From positions 186,001 to 250,000 of the forward strand of contig CANMIL010000007.1 of assembly GCA_947497895.1 (NCBI GenBank): DNA of 64,000 nt, written 5' to 3'. The DNA is from an uncultured Tenacibaculum sp. (GTDB lineage: Bacteria; Bacteroidota; Bacteroidia; Flavobacteriales; Flavobacteriaceae). Shown here one piece after another: positions 25,792 to 33,909 of this stretch; the first letter of the stretch is position 1, and the number at the start of each line of letters is the position of its first letter. The position numbers and the translations under genes are program-made. The notes under the pieces are model-generated. The model saw only the letters and a list, made by a program, of their open reading frames with translations. It did no database searches and was not told the origin of the DNA.

Positions 25792-27432
25792 TCAGAGTTT
25801 AAAAAGTTTGTGAGTTTCAGTTTTTCCATTCTGATTAATTCTTAAAAAATATATTCCAGACGCCAGTTTTGGCAATGGAATGGTAATTTTATTATTAATC
25901 GTACTCTTATGACCCTGAAGAACGAGTTGCCCTCTATTATTAAATAATTGGAAGTTGGCAGAAAAAGATTCATCCAATGTGTTTAGATATAAATTGTCAT
26001 TAAAAGGATTTGGATAAACAAACCATTTTTTATCTTGATTATTGATAGGGCTGTCATAAGAGGATAAAGTATCTCCTAAACAATTGGCAGCAACCGAGTA
26101 GGCATCTTTTAGAAGTTCTGAAATTTTTGAATCGGAGAAACTTTGATTAAGTGAATGATTAAAAAAAGTAGTGTCTATTACTAAATTACTAGCTCCTAAA
26201 AAATCTTGCAGTAACGTACCAAATATCTGTCTATAATCATATTGTACGGTTTCGATTTGATAATTGTTATCACTAGTGGCTTCGGATAGATTTACATTGG
26301 TTCCTGATACACCTCCCTTAACTGGATTTCCAAAAACAAACATTGGCGCAATTTCCCCATGATCAGTTCCTAAATTACCATTTTCTTTAGCTTTTCTTCC
26401 AAATTCAGAAAAAGTCAGCCCCACAACATCATCGGAAATGGTTTGAGAAGTTAAATCGTCCATAAAAGCCTTAACAGATTCAGATACTGTATGCAATAAG
26501 TCGTGATGTTTCCCTTGAATATCATTGTTCGCTTGATTTTGACTATTATGTGTGTCAAATCCACCAATTCGTACCATATAGATTTTAGATTGCAAACCAC
26601 CACTGATAAGTCTTGCAACTGTTTTTAACTGATTGGATAGGTCGGTATCTGGGTAGGTAACATCATTTGTTCCGCTATTAAATGCATTGGAAATAGATTG
26701 AGAATATTGATTGGAAAGGTTGCTCGTATTAATAATATACTGTAGTTCTGTTCCAAAATCTGAATTAGGAATGTTCGTCGGAGCTGTTCCTCCTAAGCCA
26801 TTAAGTTCGGTATAAAATCCGGCAGGATCTTGCCCTGATATATTAATAGAAAGTCCATGCTCTTCTTCTCCGTGAAATCCTAATTCGGTTTTACTCGAAC
26901 CAATTTGAACACCTAGAGGATAGTTTTCGCGTAGTTCTTCTGAATAATATTTTTCAATGAATCTACCAATCCATCCAGAGTCATTCCCATTATCCCAGCT
27001 GTTGCCGTCATTTCCTGTTGAATAAAGATCTTTCGAGGCAAAATGACTTTTGTTTTGAGAAGGATATCCTACAGACTGTAAAATTCTTAAAACACCTTCG
27101 TCATATAAAGATTTAAAACCAATAAGAGCAGGATGTAATCCCAACTGTTGATTTTCAGAAAGTGTGCTGTCTAGAGTAATAAATCCATTTGTTCCCGAAT
27201 TTGGTATTTTAATGGTGGGGCGAAGATTGGCATATTGGTCATATTGATTAATAGGAATTAATGTGTTTAAACCATCATTTCCACCAGCTAAATTAATGAG
27301 AACTAACTTTCGATTTGATAAATCACCACAATCTGTTAGATTGCTTGTTTTTAACATGGCATTTATTTCAAAAGGCATTAATCCTAAAACAGAAACAGTA
27401 GAAGTAAGTTTTAAAAAAGATCGTCTTTTCAT
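25792..27432 (-). CDS. DUF1501 protein with Tat signal and T9SS sorting domain
   Basis: A 546-residue secreted protein. A twin-arginine motif at 3-4 (MKRRSFLKL) precedes a hydrophobic stretch, so Tat export is likely. The core is DUF1501, related to sulfatase/alkaline phosphatase folds (LINLAGGNDGLNTLIP at 50-65; GGFDTHNSQNQAN near 287-299; FSEFGRKAKEN near 343-353). The last 75 residues form a type IX secretion sorting domain of type A (VYPNPFNDNLYL ... GIYFLRINQNG..THKLFKL), so it is likely exported across the outer membrane. It is 18 bp downstream of the DUF1800 gene; the two families almost always occur as a pair. Confidence 0.92.
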   Translation of the reverse strand: MKRRSFLKLTSTVSVLGLMPFEINAMLKTSNLTDCGDLSNRKLVLINLAGGNDGLNTLIPINQYDQYANLRPTIKIPNSGTNGFITLDSTLSENQQLGLHPALIGFKSLYDEGVLRILQSVGYPSQNKSHFASKDLYSTGNDGNSWDNGNDSGWIGRFIEKYYSEELRENYPLGVQIGSSKTELGFHGEEEHGLSINISGQDPAGFYTELNGLGGTAPTNIPNSDFGTELQYIINTSNLSNQYSQSISNAFNSGTNDVTYPDTDLSNQLKTVARLISGGLQSKIYMVRIGGFDTHNSQNQANNDIQGKHHDLLHTVSESVKAFMDDLTSQTISDDVVGLTFSEFGRKAKENGNLGTDHGEIAPMFVFGNPVKGGVSGTNVNLSEATSDNNYQIETVQYDYRQIFGTLLQDFLGASNLVIDTTFFNHSLNQSFSDSKISELLKDAYSVAANCLGDTLSSYDSPINNQDKKWFVYPNPFNDNLYLNTLDESFSANFQLFNNRGQLVLQGHKSTINNKITIPLPKLASGIYFLRINQNGKTETHKLFKL

Positions 27433-27450
27433 GATGTTTAAATTTTAGGG

Positions 27451-29085
27451 TTACATTAATTGAAATTCAGGAGCATTAATCATTCTGGTAATTAAGGCAT
27501 TTAAACGAGATTTTACGATCGTATCATCACCATTACCTTCATATTGTAACCAAGCATTTGTCCAATAATAATCAGGAAAACCTTCTAAGAGATTTTCTGC
27601 GAAATAAGCTTTTCGTTCACTATCAATACCTTCACAATACAGATAGTCAGAAAGCTCTGTTATGAGTTCTGTTGCATTTGAAGGGTTCGTCATATTTGCT
27701 TTTATAAAGTTTGGAAGATCTAATTCTGCTCGAATTCTTCCGTTATTTCCAACTTTGTTTCGTCCTGTAATTAAGGAGTCAATCATTTTGTATCTAGACA
27801 ATACCGTATTAGAAGAAAACCAATGACGGTCAAAATCGGGTTCTTGGTAATGAGCAGGGTATCCAGCAACTGAGTCTGGTCCCCAAAGGTTCATTCCGGC
27901 TGCTGCTAAGTATGAATTGTGAATGAAGTTGAAAAAAGTATAAAAATCACTGCTGTTGTCAATAGGATGGGGCATCTCAAGTTTAAAGAATGAAATAGTC
28001 TCACTAATTAATTGTAGTGGACTTTTTACAATACTACCCAAAATTTCATCAGTTGAATCCGAATCATATAAATCATAAAAATGCTGGGAAGTTAATAAGG
28101 TTTTTACTGTTGGAAGTATGTCATAGTTGTCGTTTTTAAGTTGAACAGCTAGCGGAGCTATAATATTATTTTCTACTTCTTCATCCCATTCACTTTTAAC
28201 AAAAAAACGATAGAGTTTTCTACAATAAGAAATAGCCGTAGCATCCATAGAAAAAACCATTTCAACATACTCATTAAGTTCATCTACAATGCCACTTTCT
28301 GTATTCCTTCCTGTAATAGTATGATCATTGAAAGCGCTACTAAAGGTTTTGTCGTTTTGGTCGTGCTGATTAATAACGATTCTTCCCATAGGTAAATTTG
28401 TGTCTGCATCTATGATACTACGATCTGCTTTTGTTTTAATTCCAGAAAATATTTTCGCAGTTTGCTGAATATCATACTCGGTATAGTTTGTATAGTTTCC
28501 ATTTCCGTTTTGCGGACCTTTTAATATTGTAAATAATTCTAAAAATTCTCGTGCATAGTTCTCATTCGGATTGTTAGCATTATTCTGAGTATTATCGAGG
28601 TAATTCAACATTGAATTGTCAAAAGTGATCTTTTTTGCTAATGTTTTTAGGTTACCAAAAGCATAATGATCTAAAAGTCTTAAATGGTCGAAAAAATGTG
28701 TCGAGCTACCAGCTCCATCATCTTTAGAAACAGTAAAAGAAGTATGCAAAAAAAATGTAAGTTTTGCTTTCAGAGAACTCTTATTAATCGTGTTATACCA
28801 CCACCAAGAAGTTACAATACGTCTTTTTCTTCCTTGACCACTAAATGTATTTGGATTTTCTGAAGAAGAAGTCCAGTTTCCATCGGGAGAATCATTCGGA
28901 AGAGGATCATAAGGCTCTGTCCATTCTGCATTTTGATTTTCAGTAAGCTTTATAAATGCCTGTTCAGGAGTCAATTCTGCAAATTGATTTAAAGCTTCAA
29001 CTGAAAAATTAAAGGAGGCTCGACGCAAAAGGTGTTTTGCTTTTCGAAGCCCTAAAGCTTGCGTATATTGTTGTAAACCATTCAT
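27451..29085 (-). CDS. DUF1800 family protein
   Basis: A 544-residue protein matching DUF1800: N-terminal HLLRRASFNFSVEALNQFA segment, a central FLHTSFTVSKDDG ... MLNYLDNTQNN-NPNENYAREFLELFTI block, and a C-terminal region with WGPDSVAGYP. No clear signal peptide is seen. Function is unknown; members are transcribed with DUF1501 proteins, as here (18 bp gap), and are thought to act together in envelope or polymer metabolism. Confidence 0.92.
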   Translation of the reverse strand: MNGLQQYTQALGLRKAKHLLRRASFNFSVEALNQFAELTPEQAFIKLTENQNAEWTEPYDPLPNDSPDGNWTSSSENPNTFSGQGRKRRIVTSWWWYNTINKSSLKAKLTFFLHTSFTVSKDDGAGSSTHFFDHLRLLDHYAFGNLKTLAKKITFDNSMLNYLDNTQNNANNPNENYAREFLELFTILKGPQNGNGNYTNYTEYDIQQTAKIFSGIKTKADRSIIDADTNLPMGRIVINQHDQNDKTFSSAFNDHTITGRNTESGIVDELNEYVEMVFSMDATAISYCRKLYRFFVKSEWDEEVENNIIAPLAVQLKNDNYDILPTVKTLLTSQHFYDLYDSDSTDEILGSIVKSPLQLISETISFFKLEMPHPIDNSSDFYTFFNFIHNSYLAAAGMNLWGPDSVAGYPAHYQEPDFDRHWFSSNTVLSRYKMIDSLITGRNKVGNNGRIRAELDLPNFIKANMTNPSNATELITELSDYLYCEGIDSERKAYFAENLLEGFPDYYWTNAWLQYEGNGDDTIVKSRLNALITRMINAPEFQLM

Positions 29086-29202
29086 TAATTTAGGGGATAG
29101 AAATGTCTACTCAATATAGTTAAAAAATATTAAAGCATTGTAAAACAGGTGTTAAGTGCTGTTTTTTGTCGTTTTAAGAATGAAAGCTAACCATGAACTC
29201 GT

Positions 29203-29733
29203 TTACTTCTTTACAAATTTGACTCCATATTTTTTTGCGATACTATCCACTATAGTTTTTGAAGGTCTTCCATTTTTTGATGCTTCAGCCATTTCGCTAA
29301 AAAACTTTTCAAAGCCTCCTGGAGTAATAGTATTCATAGTTATACCAGTAATGGAGTCTGTATTTACAAATCGATGAGGTATTCCTCTAGGTAAACGAAT
29401 AAAATCACCTTGTTTTGCATCAATTTTTTTATCACCACAAAAAAAACGATATTTCCCTTTTAGTATATAAAATAGCTCATCTTCATTTGTATGAACATGT
29501 AAAGGAGGTCCACCCTCAGGTGGCGTTTCAGTGACAATAACAGAATATTCTCCGTTAGATTGACTACTGATGATTTTCCCTGTAATTTTTACACCCAGTA
29601 AATTCCACTGTTCTCCTTCATCAGATGAAACATAAATAGGCTGGGTATTGTTATGGCTATGAGAGTGCGTCTTTTTACAGCAAAAACTTAATACTGAAAT
29701 TAAAGTTAGAAAAAGAATATGTTTGATATTCAT
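29203..29733 (-). CDS. Cupin-domain lipoprotein
   Basis: A 176-residue lipoprotein: signal peptide with lipobox Ser-Phe-Cys-Cys near 16-19, then a His-rich linker (HSHSHN). The cupin motif 1 GGPPLHVHTNEDELFYILKGKYRF (about 75-98) has the metal-ligand pattern HxH...E, and motif 2 FIRLPRGIPHRFVN (about 110-124) supplies the last His. Likely a metal-binding periplasmic beta-barrel; activity unknown. Monocistronic. A weak hairpin with T run lies about 40 bp beyond the stop. Confidence 0.88.
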   Translation of the reverse strand: MNIKHILFLTLISVLSFCCKKTHSHSHNNTQPIYVSSDEGEQWNLLGVKITGKIISSQSNGEYSVIVTETPPEGGPPLHVHTNEDELFYILKGKYRFFCGDKKIDAKQGDFIRLPRGIPHRFVNTDSITGITMNTITPGGFEKFFSEMAEASKNGRPSKTIVDSIAKKYGVKFVKK

Positions 29734-29855
29734 AATTGAAGGGTTGTTGTTTGAATAATTTCTATAAATACTTGCGGTTAAATATATAAAATGTTGCTTT
29801 CTAGTGGAGTGTTTTCTGAAATTATCTTTTGTGATTTTCTTAAGATGGATATTAT

Positions 29856-29863
29856 TATTTTTG
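29856..29863 (+). promoter_or_regulatory. Putative NUDIX gene promoter (TATTTTTG)
   Basis: An exact TAnnTTTG box 50 bp before the start at 29914, with a TTG 24 bp upstream (29829-29831), slightly longer than the usual -33 spacing. Confidence 0.45.
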
Positions 29864-29913
29864 ATTTTTACAAATTGATACTATCCACTACTAAACAAAT
29901 TAATTTATAAAGA

Positions 29914-30312
29914 ATGAAAGAGATTGATAAAATAGCATTTATTGAAACCAAAAACGGGCAAATATTAAGTACAAGATCAAAAGGGAAAAGTACATTTTAT
30001 ATTCCAGGAGGGAAAAGAGATGAAGGAGAAAGCGATGAAGAAACCTTGGTAAGAGAGATGTTTGAAGAATTAAAAGTAGACATTAAAAAAGATACGATTA
30101 ATTACATAGGAACTTTTACTACTCAAGCGGATGGAGCTAAAGAAGGAATAAATGTAAAAATGACCTGCTATGAAGCTAAGTATTCGGGAAATTTAGAAGC
30201 TTCAAGTGAAATAGAAGAGTTTAGATGGCTAAGTTTTGAAGATATAGGTTTGGTTTCTCCCGTAGATAAAATCATTTTTGAATTTTTAAGAGAAAGAGGA
30301 GCACTTCGATAG
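29914..30312 (+). CDS. NUDIX hydrolase
   Basis: A 132-residue NUDIX protein. The Nudix box GGKRDEGESDEETLVREMFEEL (about 31-52) has all catalytic glutamates in the REMFEEL core that bind Mg. The protein is compact, cytoplasmic and without extra domains. NUDIX enzymes cleave nucleoside diphosphates linked to another moiety; the substrate here is unknown, with oxidised nucleotides or ADP-ribose being possible. It converges on the candidate small RNA at 30337-30431. Confidence 0.92.
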   Translation: MKEIDKIAFIETKNGQILSTRSKGKSTFYIPGGKRDEGESDEETLVREMFEELKVDIKKDTINYIGTFTTQADGAKEGINVKMTCYEAKYSGNLEASSEIEEFRWLSFEDIGLVSPVDKIIFEFLRERGALR

Positions 30313-30336
30313 TTGGATAGGTTAATTGCCTGTAAC

Positions 30337-30431
30337 AAAAAAGAAAAGCAAGTAAAAACTTAGAGATAGGCGTATTTACTTGCTTTCGGGGGACAACACT
30401 AAAAGTTTGGTTAGTATGATTCACTACATTG
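30337..30431 (-). ncRNA. Candidate small RNA, copy 1 of a tandem pair
   Basis: Predicted minus-strand transcript of about 95 nt. It starts about 7 nt after a TAnnTTTG box (30438-30445) and ends in an intrinsic terminator: stem AGCAAGTAAA/TTTACTTGCT (30375-30384 with 30347-30356), then TTTCTTTTTT. Between them lies the motif TTTAGTGTTGTCCCCCG (complement of 30387-30403), found in identical form in copy 2. No open frame with a start codon was found inside. The copies share motif, promoter layout and hairpin position but differ in stem sequence, as expected for related small RNAs. Function unknown; the C-run may be a pairing seed. Confidence 0.6.
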
Positions 30432-30437
30432 TCATAG

Positions 30438-30481
30438 CAAACATAAATATTCTTTTTTGAAAAATTTTACGGATTTCCGTA
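30438..30481 (-). promoter_or_regulatory. Promoter with upstream TACGG-N4-CCGTA palindrome, copy 1
   Basis: On the minus strand the palindrome TACGGAAATCCGTA (30468-30481) is followed by a 22-bp spacer and TATGTTTG (30438-30445), an exact -7 box. No TTG -33 element is present, so the promoter probably needs an activator bound to the palindrome, centred roughly 43 bp before the start point. The same layout and identical 22-bp spacing occur in copy 2. Confidence 0.6.
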
Positions 30482-30585
30482 GATATGGTGATTTTTTTTG
30501 AAAAAATATATGTTAAAATTTTACAGGTATTTTATTGAACATGAGTTTAATAAAAAATAATAAATTTCAGTTGGAATAGGTACAT

Positions 30586-30687
30586 AAAAAAACAATCACC
30601 GAGTGAACGGTGATTGAATGCTATCGGGGGACAACACTAAAGTACATACATGTTTGTATATACGAGATTGTAAGTTTGAATGTATTA
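30586..30687 (-). ncRNA. Candidate small RNA, copy 2 of a tandem pair
   Basis: Predicted minus-strand transcript of about 100 nt, from about 7 nt after the TAGCTTTG box to an intrinsic terminator with a perfect 9-bp stem CAATCACCG/CGGTGATTG (30593-30616), 6-nt loop and seven T residues (30586-30592 on the plus strand are A). The shared motif TTTAGTGTTGTCCCCCG is the complement of 30625-30641. The 5' part differs from copy 1. Like copy 1 it lacks a convincing open frame. The tandem arrangement suggests duplication with divergence of all but the motif, promoter and overall shape. Confidence 0.6.
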
Positions 30688-30693
30688 CGGGCG

Positions 30694-30737
30694 CAAAGCT
30701 ACAAGCTCTTTTTGTAATTTTCTTACGGGTATCCGTA
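30694..30737 (-). promoter_or_regulatory. Promoter with upstream TACGG-N4-CCGTA palindrome, copy 2
   Basis: Minus strand: TACGGATACCCGTA (30724-30737), 22-bp spacer, TAGCTTTG (30694-30701). An A/T tract with GAAAAAA lies beyond the palindrome in both copies. The palindrome ends are conserved and its centre varies, the pattern expected of a dimeric regulator site. The regulator is unidentified. Confidence 0.6.
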
Positions 30738-30840
30738 GAAACGTAAAATTTTTTTGAAAAAAAATAAATCCAGCTTTTTTTACCTGAAATTTACTCTTGT
30801 TATTTTGATTAATTAGTTAGAATCAACTTGTAAATTATAG

Positions 30841-30857
30841 ACTATAAAAAATATAGT
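30841..30857. promoter_or_regulatory. HxlR-type operator, ACTATA-N5-TATAGT
   Basis: A perfect 17-bp palindrome ACTATAAAAAATATAGT. The identical 17-mer occurs at 48986-49002 in front of an SDR gene. Here it ends next to the likely -33 position of the HxlR gene promoter (-7 box TAATTTTG at 30880-30887), so autoregulation is likely. ACTAT-type half-sites are known for the related B. subtilis regulator YodB (from memory). Confidence 0.65.
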
Positions 30858-30879
30858 TACATAACTAATTTAAGTTTTG

Positions 30880-30887
30880 TAATTTTG
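30880..30887 (+). promoter_or_regulatory. Putative HxlR gene promoter -7 box (TAATTTTG)
   Basis: Exact TAnnTTTG match 22 bp before the start codon at 30909. The expected -33 position (about 20 bp upstream) is a TTA that touches the right end of the 17-bp palindrome. Confidence 0.55.
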
Positions 30888-30908
30888 CTCAAAATATAGA
30901 AGTAAAAT

Positions 30909-31259
30909 ATGTATCAAATTAAAGGTAAAGAATATCCTTGCTGTACAAGTGTTACTATGGGGATAATAGGAGGGAAGTGGAAAACCGTTATTTTGTTTTA
31001 CTTAATGGATGGTAAACTTCGTTATAATGAACTTCGAAAGAAAATGAATGGAGTTACTGAAAGAACGTTGAGTTTACAACTACAACAACTTCAAGAAGAT
31101 GGTGTAGTAAGTAGAAAAGTGTATACTTCTAAACCACCTTTAAAAGTTGAGTATTCTTTAACAGAATTCGGAGAAACCCTAATTCCTTTGTTAAAAGCAA
31201 TTGCCGATTGGGGAGTCGTTGCCGTTGATAATTACGCTGAAAAGCGGGTGAAAAGTTAG
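30909..31259 (+). CDS. HxlR/DUF24-family redox-type transcriptional regulator
   Basis: A 116-residue winged helix-turn-helix protein of the HxlR (DUF24) family. The conserved IIGGKWKTVILFYLMDGKLRYNELRKKM region (about 19-46) and the recognition helix VTERTLSLQLQQLQEDGVV are clear. The N-terminus carries adjacent cysteines at 11 and 12, where members such as YodB and HypR have their redox-sensing Cys, so sensing of quinones, aldehydes or disulfide stress is likely. It converges with an SDR gene (4-bp overlap). The matching palindrome at 48.99 kb suggests a second target there. Confidence 0.92.
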   Translation: MYQIKGKEYPCCTSVTMGIIGGKWKTVILFYLMDGKLRYNELRKKMNGVTERTLSLQLQQLQEDGVVSRKVYTSKPPLKVEYSLTEFGETLIPLLKAIADWGVVAVDNYAEKRVKS

Positions 31260-31858
31260 TCGTAATAGCGTATTATTCTTCCATTATCTTTACCTAATAC
31301 ACTTCTTACGTAAGCATTTATTACCTTTTTCGTCGGAATTGGATTATGTCCTGGAAAATAGTCTTTATATTTTTCATAAGCGTCTTCAACAACTCCTAGT
31401 GAGACAGCATTGACTCTTAAATTATTTGTGAGCTCAAGAGAAACCGCTTTTACAAAACTATGAATAGCACCGTTAACCATTGCCGCACTTGAGGTTTTAA
31501 CAACAGGATCATCTGCTAAAATTCCAGTAGATAACGTAATAGATCCACCTTCGTTCAGGTAGTTTTGGGCTATTCTAACTAAATTAACTTGTCCCATCAA
31601 CTTACTTTTTAAGCCAATATAGAAATCCTCTTCTGATAAATTTTTGAAGAAGTCCCATTTGGCTTCACCAGCAATACATACAACTGCATCTAAATTGTCT
31701 ATATTTTTCAATACATTTTCTATTGATTCACTACTGGTAATATCAATAGTTACATCGCCAGTGTTTCTTCCTGCGACAATTACTTCGTGATTTTCAGAAA
31801 AGTATTTAGAAACTTTGTTTCCTATTGTACCTTGTCCGCCAATAATTAAAATTTTCAT
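31256..31858 (-). CDS. Short-chain dehydrogenase/reductase family protein
   Basis: A 200-residue NAD(P)-binding Rossmann protein. The N-terminal cofactor loop IIGGQGTIGNKVSKYF (about 4-19) is clear. It is shorter than classical SDRs, and the region around the active site reads SSAAMVNGAIHSFVKAV, so the Tyr-x-x-x-Lys pair is not in standard form. It resembles the short SDR-like family seen beside regulators in many bacteria. Three bp downstream of the ACT-domain gene, hence one operon; its end overlaps the HxlR gene by 4 bp. Substrate unknown. Confidence 0.85.
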   Translation of the reverse strand: MKILIIGGQGTIGNKVSKYFSENHEVIVAGRNTGDVTIDITSSESIENVLKNIDNLDAVVCIAGEAKWDFFKNLSEEDFYIGLKSKLMGQVNLVRIAQNYLNEGGSITLSTGILADDPVVKTSSAAMVNGAIHSFVKAVSLELTNNLRVNAVSLGVVEDAYEKYKDYFPGHNPIPTKKVINAYVRSVLGKDNGRIIRYYD

Positions 31859-31861
31859 GTT

Positions 31862-32263
31862 CTATATTTTTTGATTTGTCATTGCTAATAAAGTTGTCAT
31901 GGCTTTCTCTTGATCTCGAACATCAACAAAAATATGATCGTGATAATATCCCGCAACAACATTACAACTAATGTTATTATTTCCTAATTCGCTAGAAAAA
32001 GCAGCAGTTAAACCAACAGCATCCAAAGAGGAGTGGATGTTTAATGTGATCCAAGCAGCTATATATTCATAAGATAAACCATATTTATCAGCATTTTCTT
32101 TTGAAAGAACAATGGTTGTTCCTTCGAGTTCCTTTATTTCACAAACGGTAATTTCTCTAGGAATACTATTAATGTCTTTTACAGTTGTAAAAACATATGT
32201 TCCTTTATTTAAAACGGGCTCCATGTTATTGATAAGTACTTTTAGGTTCGTTTCTCCCGACAT
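31862..32263 (-). CDS. ACT-domain protein
   Basis: A 133-residue protein with two ACT-like beta-alpha-beta segments (about 7-55 with LKVLINNMEPVLNKGTYVFTTV, and 65-130 with AAWITLNIHSSLDAVGLTAAFSSELGNNNISCNVVAGYYHDHIFV). The second matches the amino-acid-binding ACT_7-type domain found in stand-alone ACT proteins. Probably a small cytoplasmic ligand sensor. It forms an operon with the SDR-like gene (3-bp gap). Ligand unknown. Confidence 0.85.
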   Translation of the reverse strand: MSGETNLKVLINNMEPVLNKGTYVFTTVKDINSIPREITVCEIKELEGTTIVLSKENADKYGLSYEYIAAWITLNIHSSLDAVGLTAAFSSELGNNNISCNVVAGYYHDHIFVDVRDQEKAMTTLLAMTNQKI

Positions 32264-32355
32264 AAAATAAAGTTTTGATTGTTAGATGAGAATTAAAGGT
32301 GAATGAAAATCTCAAAAGGTTTATATGAAAGTAAATTTAACAATATAATTTAATT

Positions 32356-32386
32356 AAAAAAGCAATAACATTGAGCTACTGCTTTT
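32356..32386 (-). terminator. Intrinsic terminator after the peroxiredoxin-like gene
   Basis: Read on the minus strand, an 11-bp stem (AAAAGCAGTAG with TTATTGCTTTT, two G-U pairs) closes a 7-nt loop and runs into T residues. The G-U pairs exist only on this strand. It lies 20 bp past the stop of the peroxiredoxin-like gene. Confidence 0.6.
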
Positions 32387-32405
32387 GAAAGACTATCTTG
32401 CGTAA

Positions 32406-33044
32406 TTATTGAATATGTTTGAGAATATCTTCAGGGTTTGCCCTTTCGGTATAATCCTCAGGAATAAAAGCATATTGTATGATTCCTTTAGAGTTAATAA
32501 CATAAGTTGCCGGCATTGGAAGTTCATAATCTTTATTTCCATTATGTTTAGGTACATCAATATTAAAAGAATGGTAAACCTCTCTTAAATCTTCGGGTAA
32601 TTGAAAAACCAATCCCATTTGCTTTGCAACTATATTGTCAATATCACTCAACACTTCAAAAGACAAATTGTTTTTCTCGGCCGTATCCAATGAATTATCT
32701 GGTGTTTCTGGTGAAATGGCAATCAACTTAGTATTGAGTTTTTCAAATTCTGGTAATAAATTTTGCAGGGCACGGAGTTCTATATTACAATAAGGACACC
32801 AGCCTCCTCGATAAAAAGAAATTACAACTGATCCTTCAGATAAATAGTCTTTTAAGCTTACTGTATTGCCCAAAGCATTGGGTAATTCAAAATCGATTAT
32901 TGTATCTCCTACTTTCAAAGCTTTATTCGAAATATTATGGTCTTTCAATAATTGGGTACTTTGGGCCATAATTTGAAGTTTTTCTTCAGGAATAACCTTC
33001 GAAGAGGCTTCTTTTTTCGCTTTTAGTTCTTCTATTAAGTTCAT
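32406..33044 (-). CDS. Peroxiredoxin-like (AhpC/TSA) protein
   Basis: A 212-residue thioredoxin-fold protein. The active-site region SFYRGGWCPYCNIELRALQ (about 92-110) has a CxxC pair preceded by Arg-Gly-Gly-Trp, typical of the peroxiredoxin-like group with thioredoxin-type CPYC motif. The first 40 residues are a helical, Lys-rich extension. Cytoplasmic. Likely reduces organic or hydrogen peroxide, or acts as a thiol reductase. The AraC regulator gene lies 92 bp upstream on the same strand and may control it. Confidence 0.9.
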   Translation of the reverse strand: MNLIEELKAKKEASSKVIPEEKLQIMAQSTQLLKDHNISNKALKVGDTIIDFELPNALGNTVSLKDYLSEGSVVISFYRGGWCPYCNIELRALQNLLPEFEKLNTKLIAISPETPDNSLDTAEKNNLSFEVLSDIDNIVAKQMGLVFQLPEDLREVYHSFNIDVPKHNGNKDYELPMPATYVINSKGIIQYAFIPEDYTERANPEDILKHIQ

Positions 33045-33136
33045 GATTTTACGGTTTTTAATTATTGTAAAAACAAAGATCTTTTAGATAGAGAGTTTAA
33101 AAAATGGAATTTTTAACCAAAAGATGTCATATTTTC

Positions 33137-33856
33137 TTAATACTGTTTTCGATATTGTGTTGGCGTTACTCCTACATTGCGCTTAAAATATTTGATAAAG
33201 TAATAAGGTTCTCGAAAACCTAATTGATAAGCAATTGTTTTACTTGATTTTTTGGTTGTGGTTAGTAGTTCTTTTGCTCTCTTAATTACTTGTTGACTAA
33301 TTACAGAACATGGAGTTGAATTTGTTTCTTTTTTAACCTCGGTAATTAATTTTTTTAATGGGATATTTAACATTTCAGCATAAGTAGCCGCACAATAGTT
33401 GTTTTCAATATTTTCCTCAATAAGATTAATGAATTTTTTAAATAAAGAGGATTCGTTTTTCTGATGAATACTTTCTTCGATTTTTTCAAAGATAATATTC
33501 ATGTAGCTACGGATTAAAGAGGTATTTTCTTTTCTCTCAGAAGATAATGAAAACAAAAGTGACCTAATTAATTGAATGTTAACTAAACTATTTGGCTTAC
33601 ATACATTGGATAGAGAGGAGAGAGAAGGAAGCAGGTCTTGCACGAGATCATTTTTAAGGGTTAAAACATAACCTTCATAAAAAGGAGATGTACTTGTTAC
33701 CTTGAAACTGTTCTCAAAAAAGAAAAAACTCTTTTTAGGTATTTTATAAGAATTTTGAAGTGATTGAACTGATATATCACCTGCAATAACAAATAAGATG
33801 TTTATATCTTGACTAGTGTAGTTAGATTGATTTTCTAGTTTTTGAATAGACCACAT
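33137..33856 (-). CDS. AraC-family transcriptional regulator
   Basis: A 239-residue regulator with a C-terminal AraC/XylS DNA-binding domain (about 145-239): first helix-turn-helix CAATYAEMLNIPLKKLITEVKKETN and the second ending in LGFREPYYFIKYFKRNVGVTPTQYRKQY. The N-terminal 130 residues look like a degenerate cupin-type sensor (SVQSLQNSYKIPKKSFFFFEN). The effector is unknown. Likely controls the adjacent peroxiredoxin-like gene or other targets. Confidence 0.92.
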   Translation of the reverse strand: MWSIQKLENQSNYTSQDINILFVIAGDISVQSLQNSYKIPKKSFFFFENSFKVTSTSPFYEGYVLTLKNDLVQDLLPSLSSLSNVCKPNSLVNIQLIRSLLFSLSSERKENTSLIRSYMNIIFEKIEESIHQKNESSLFKKFINLIEENIENNYCAATYAEMLNIPLKKLITEVKKETNSTPCSVISQQVIKRAKELLTTTKKSSKTIAYQLGFREPYYFIKYFKRNVGVTPTQYRKQY

Positions 33857-33909
33857 GGAAAGTTTTCGTTGTAATTTTAGACCAGAAGAGTCGTGTTTTA
33901 ACAGAAAAC

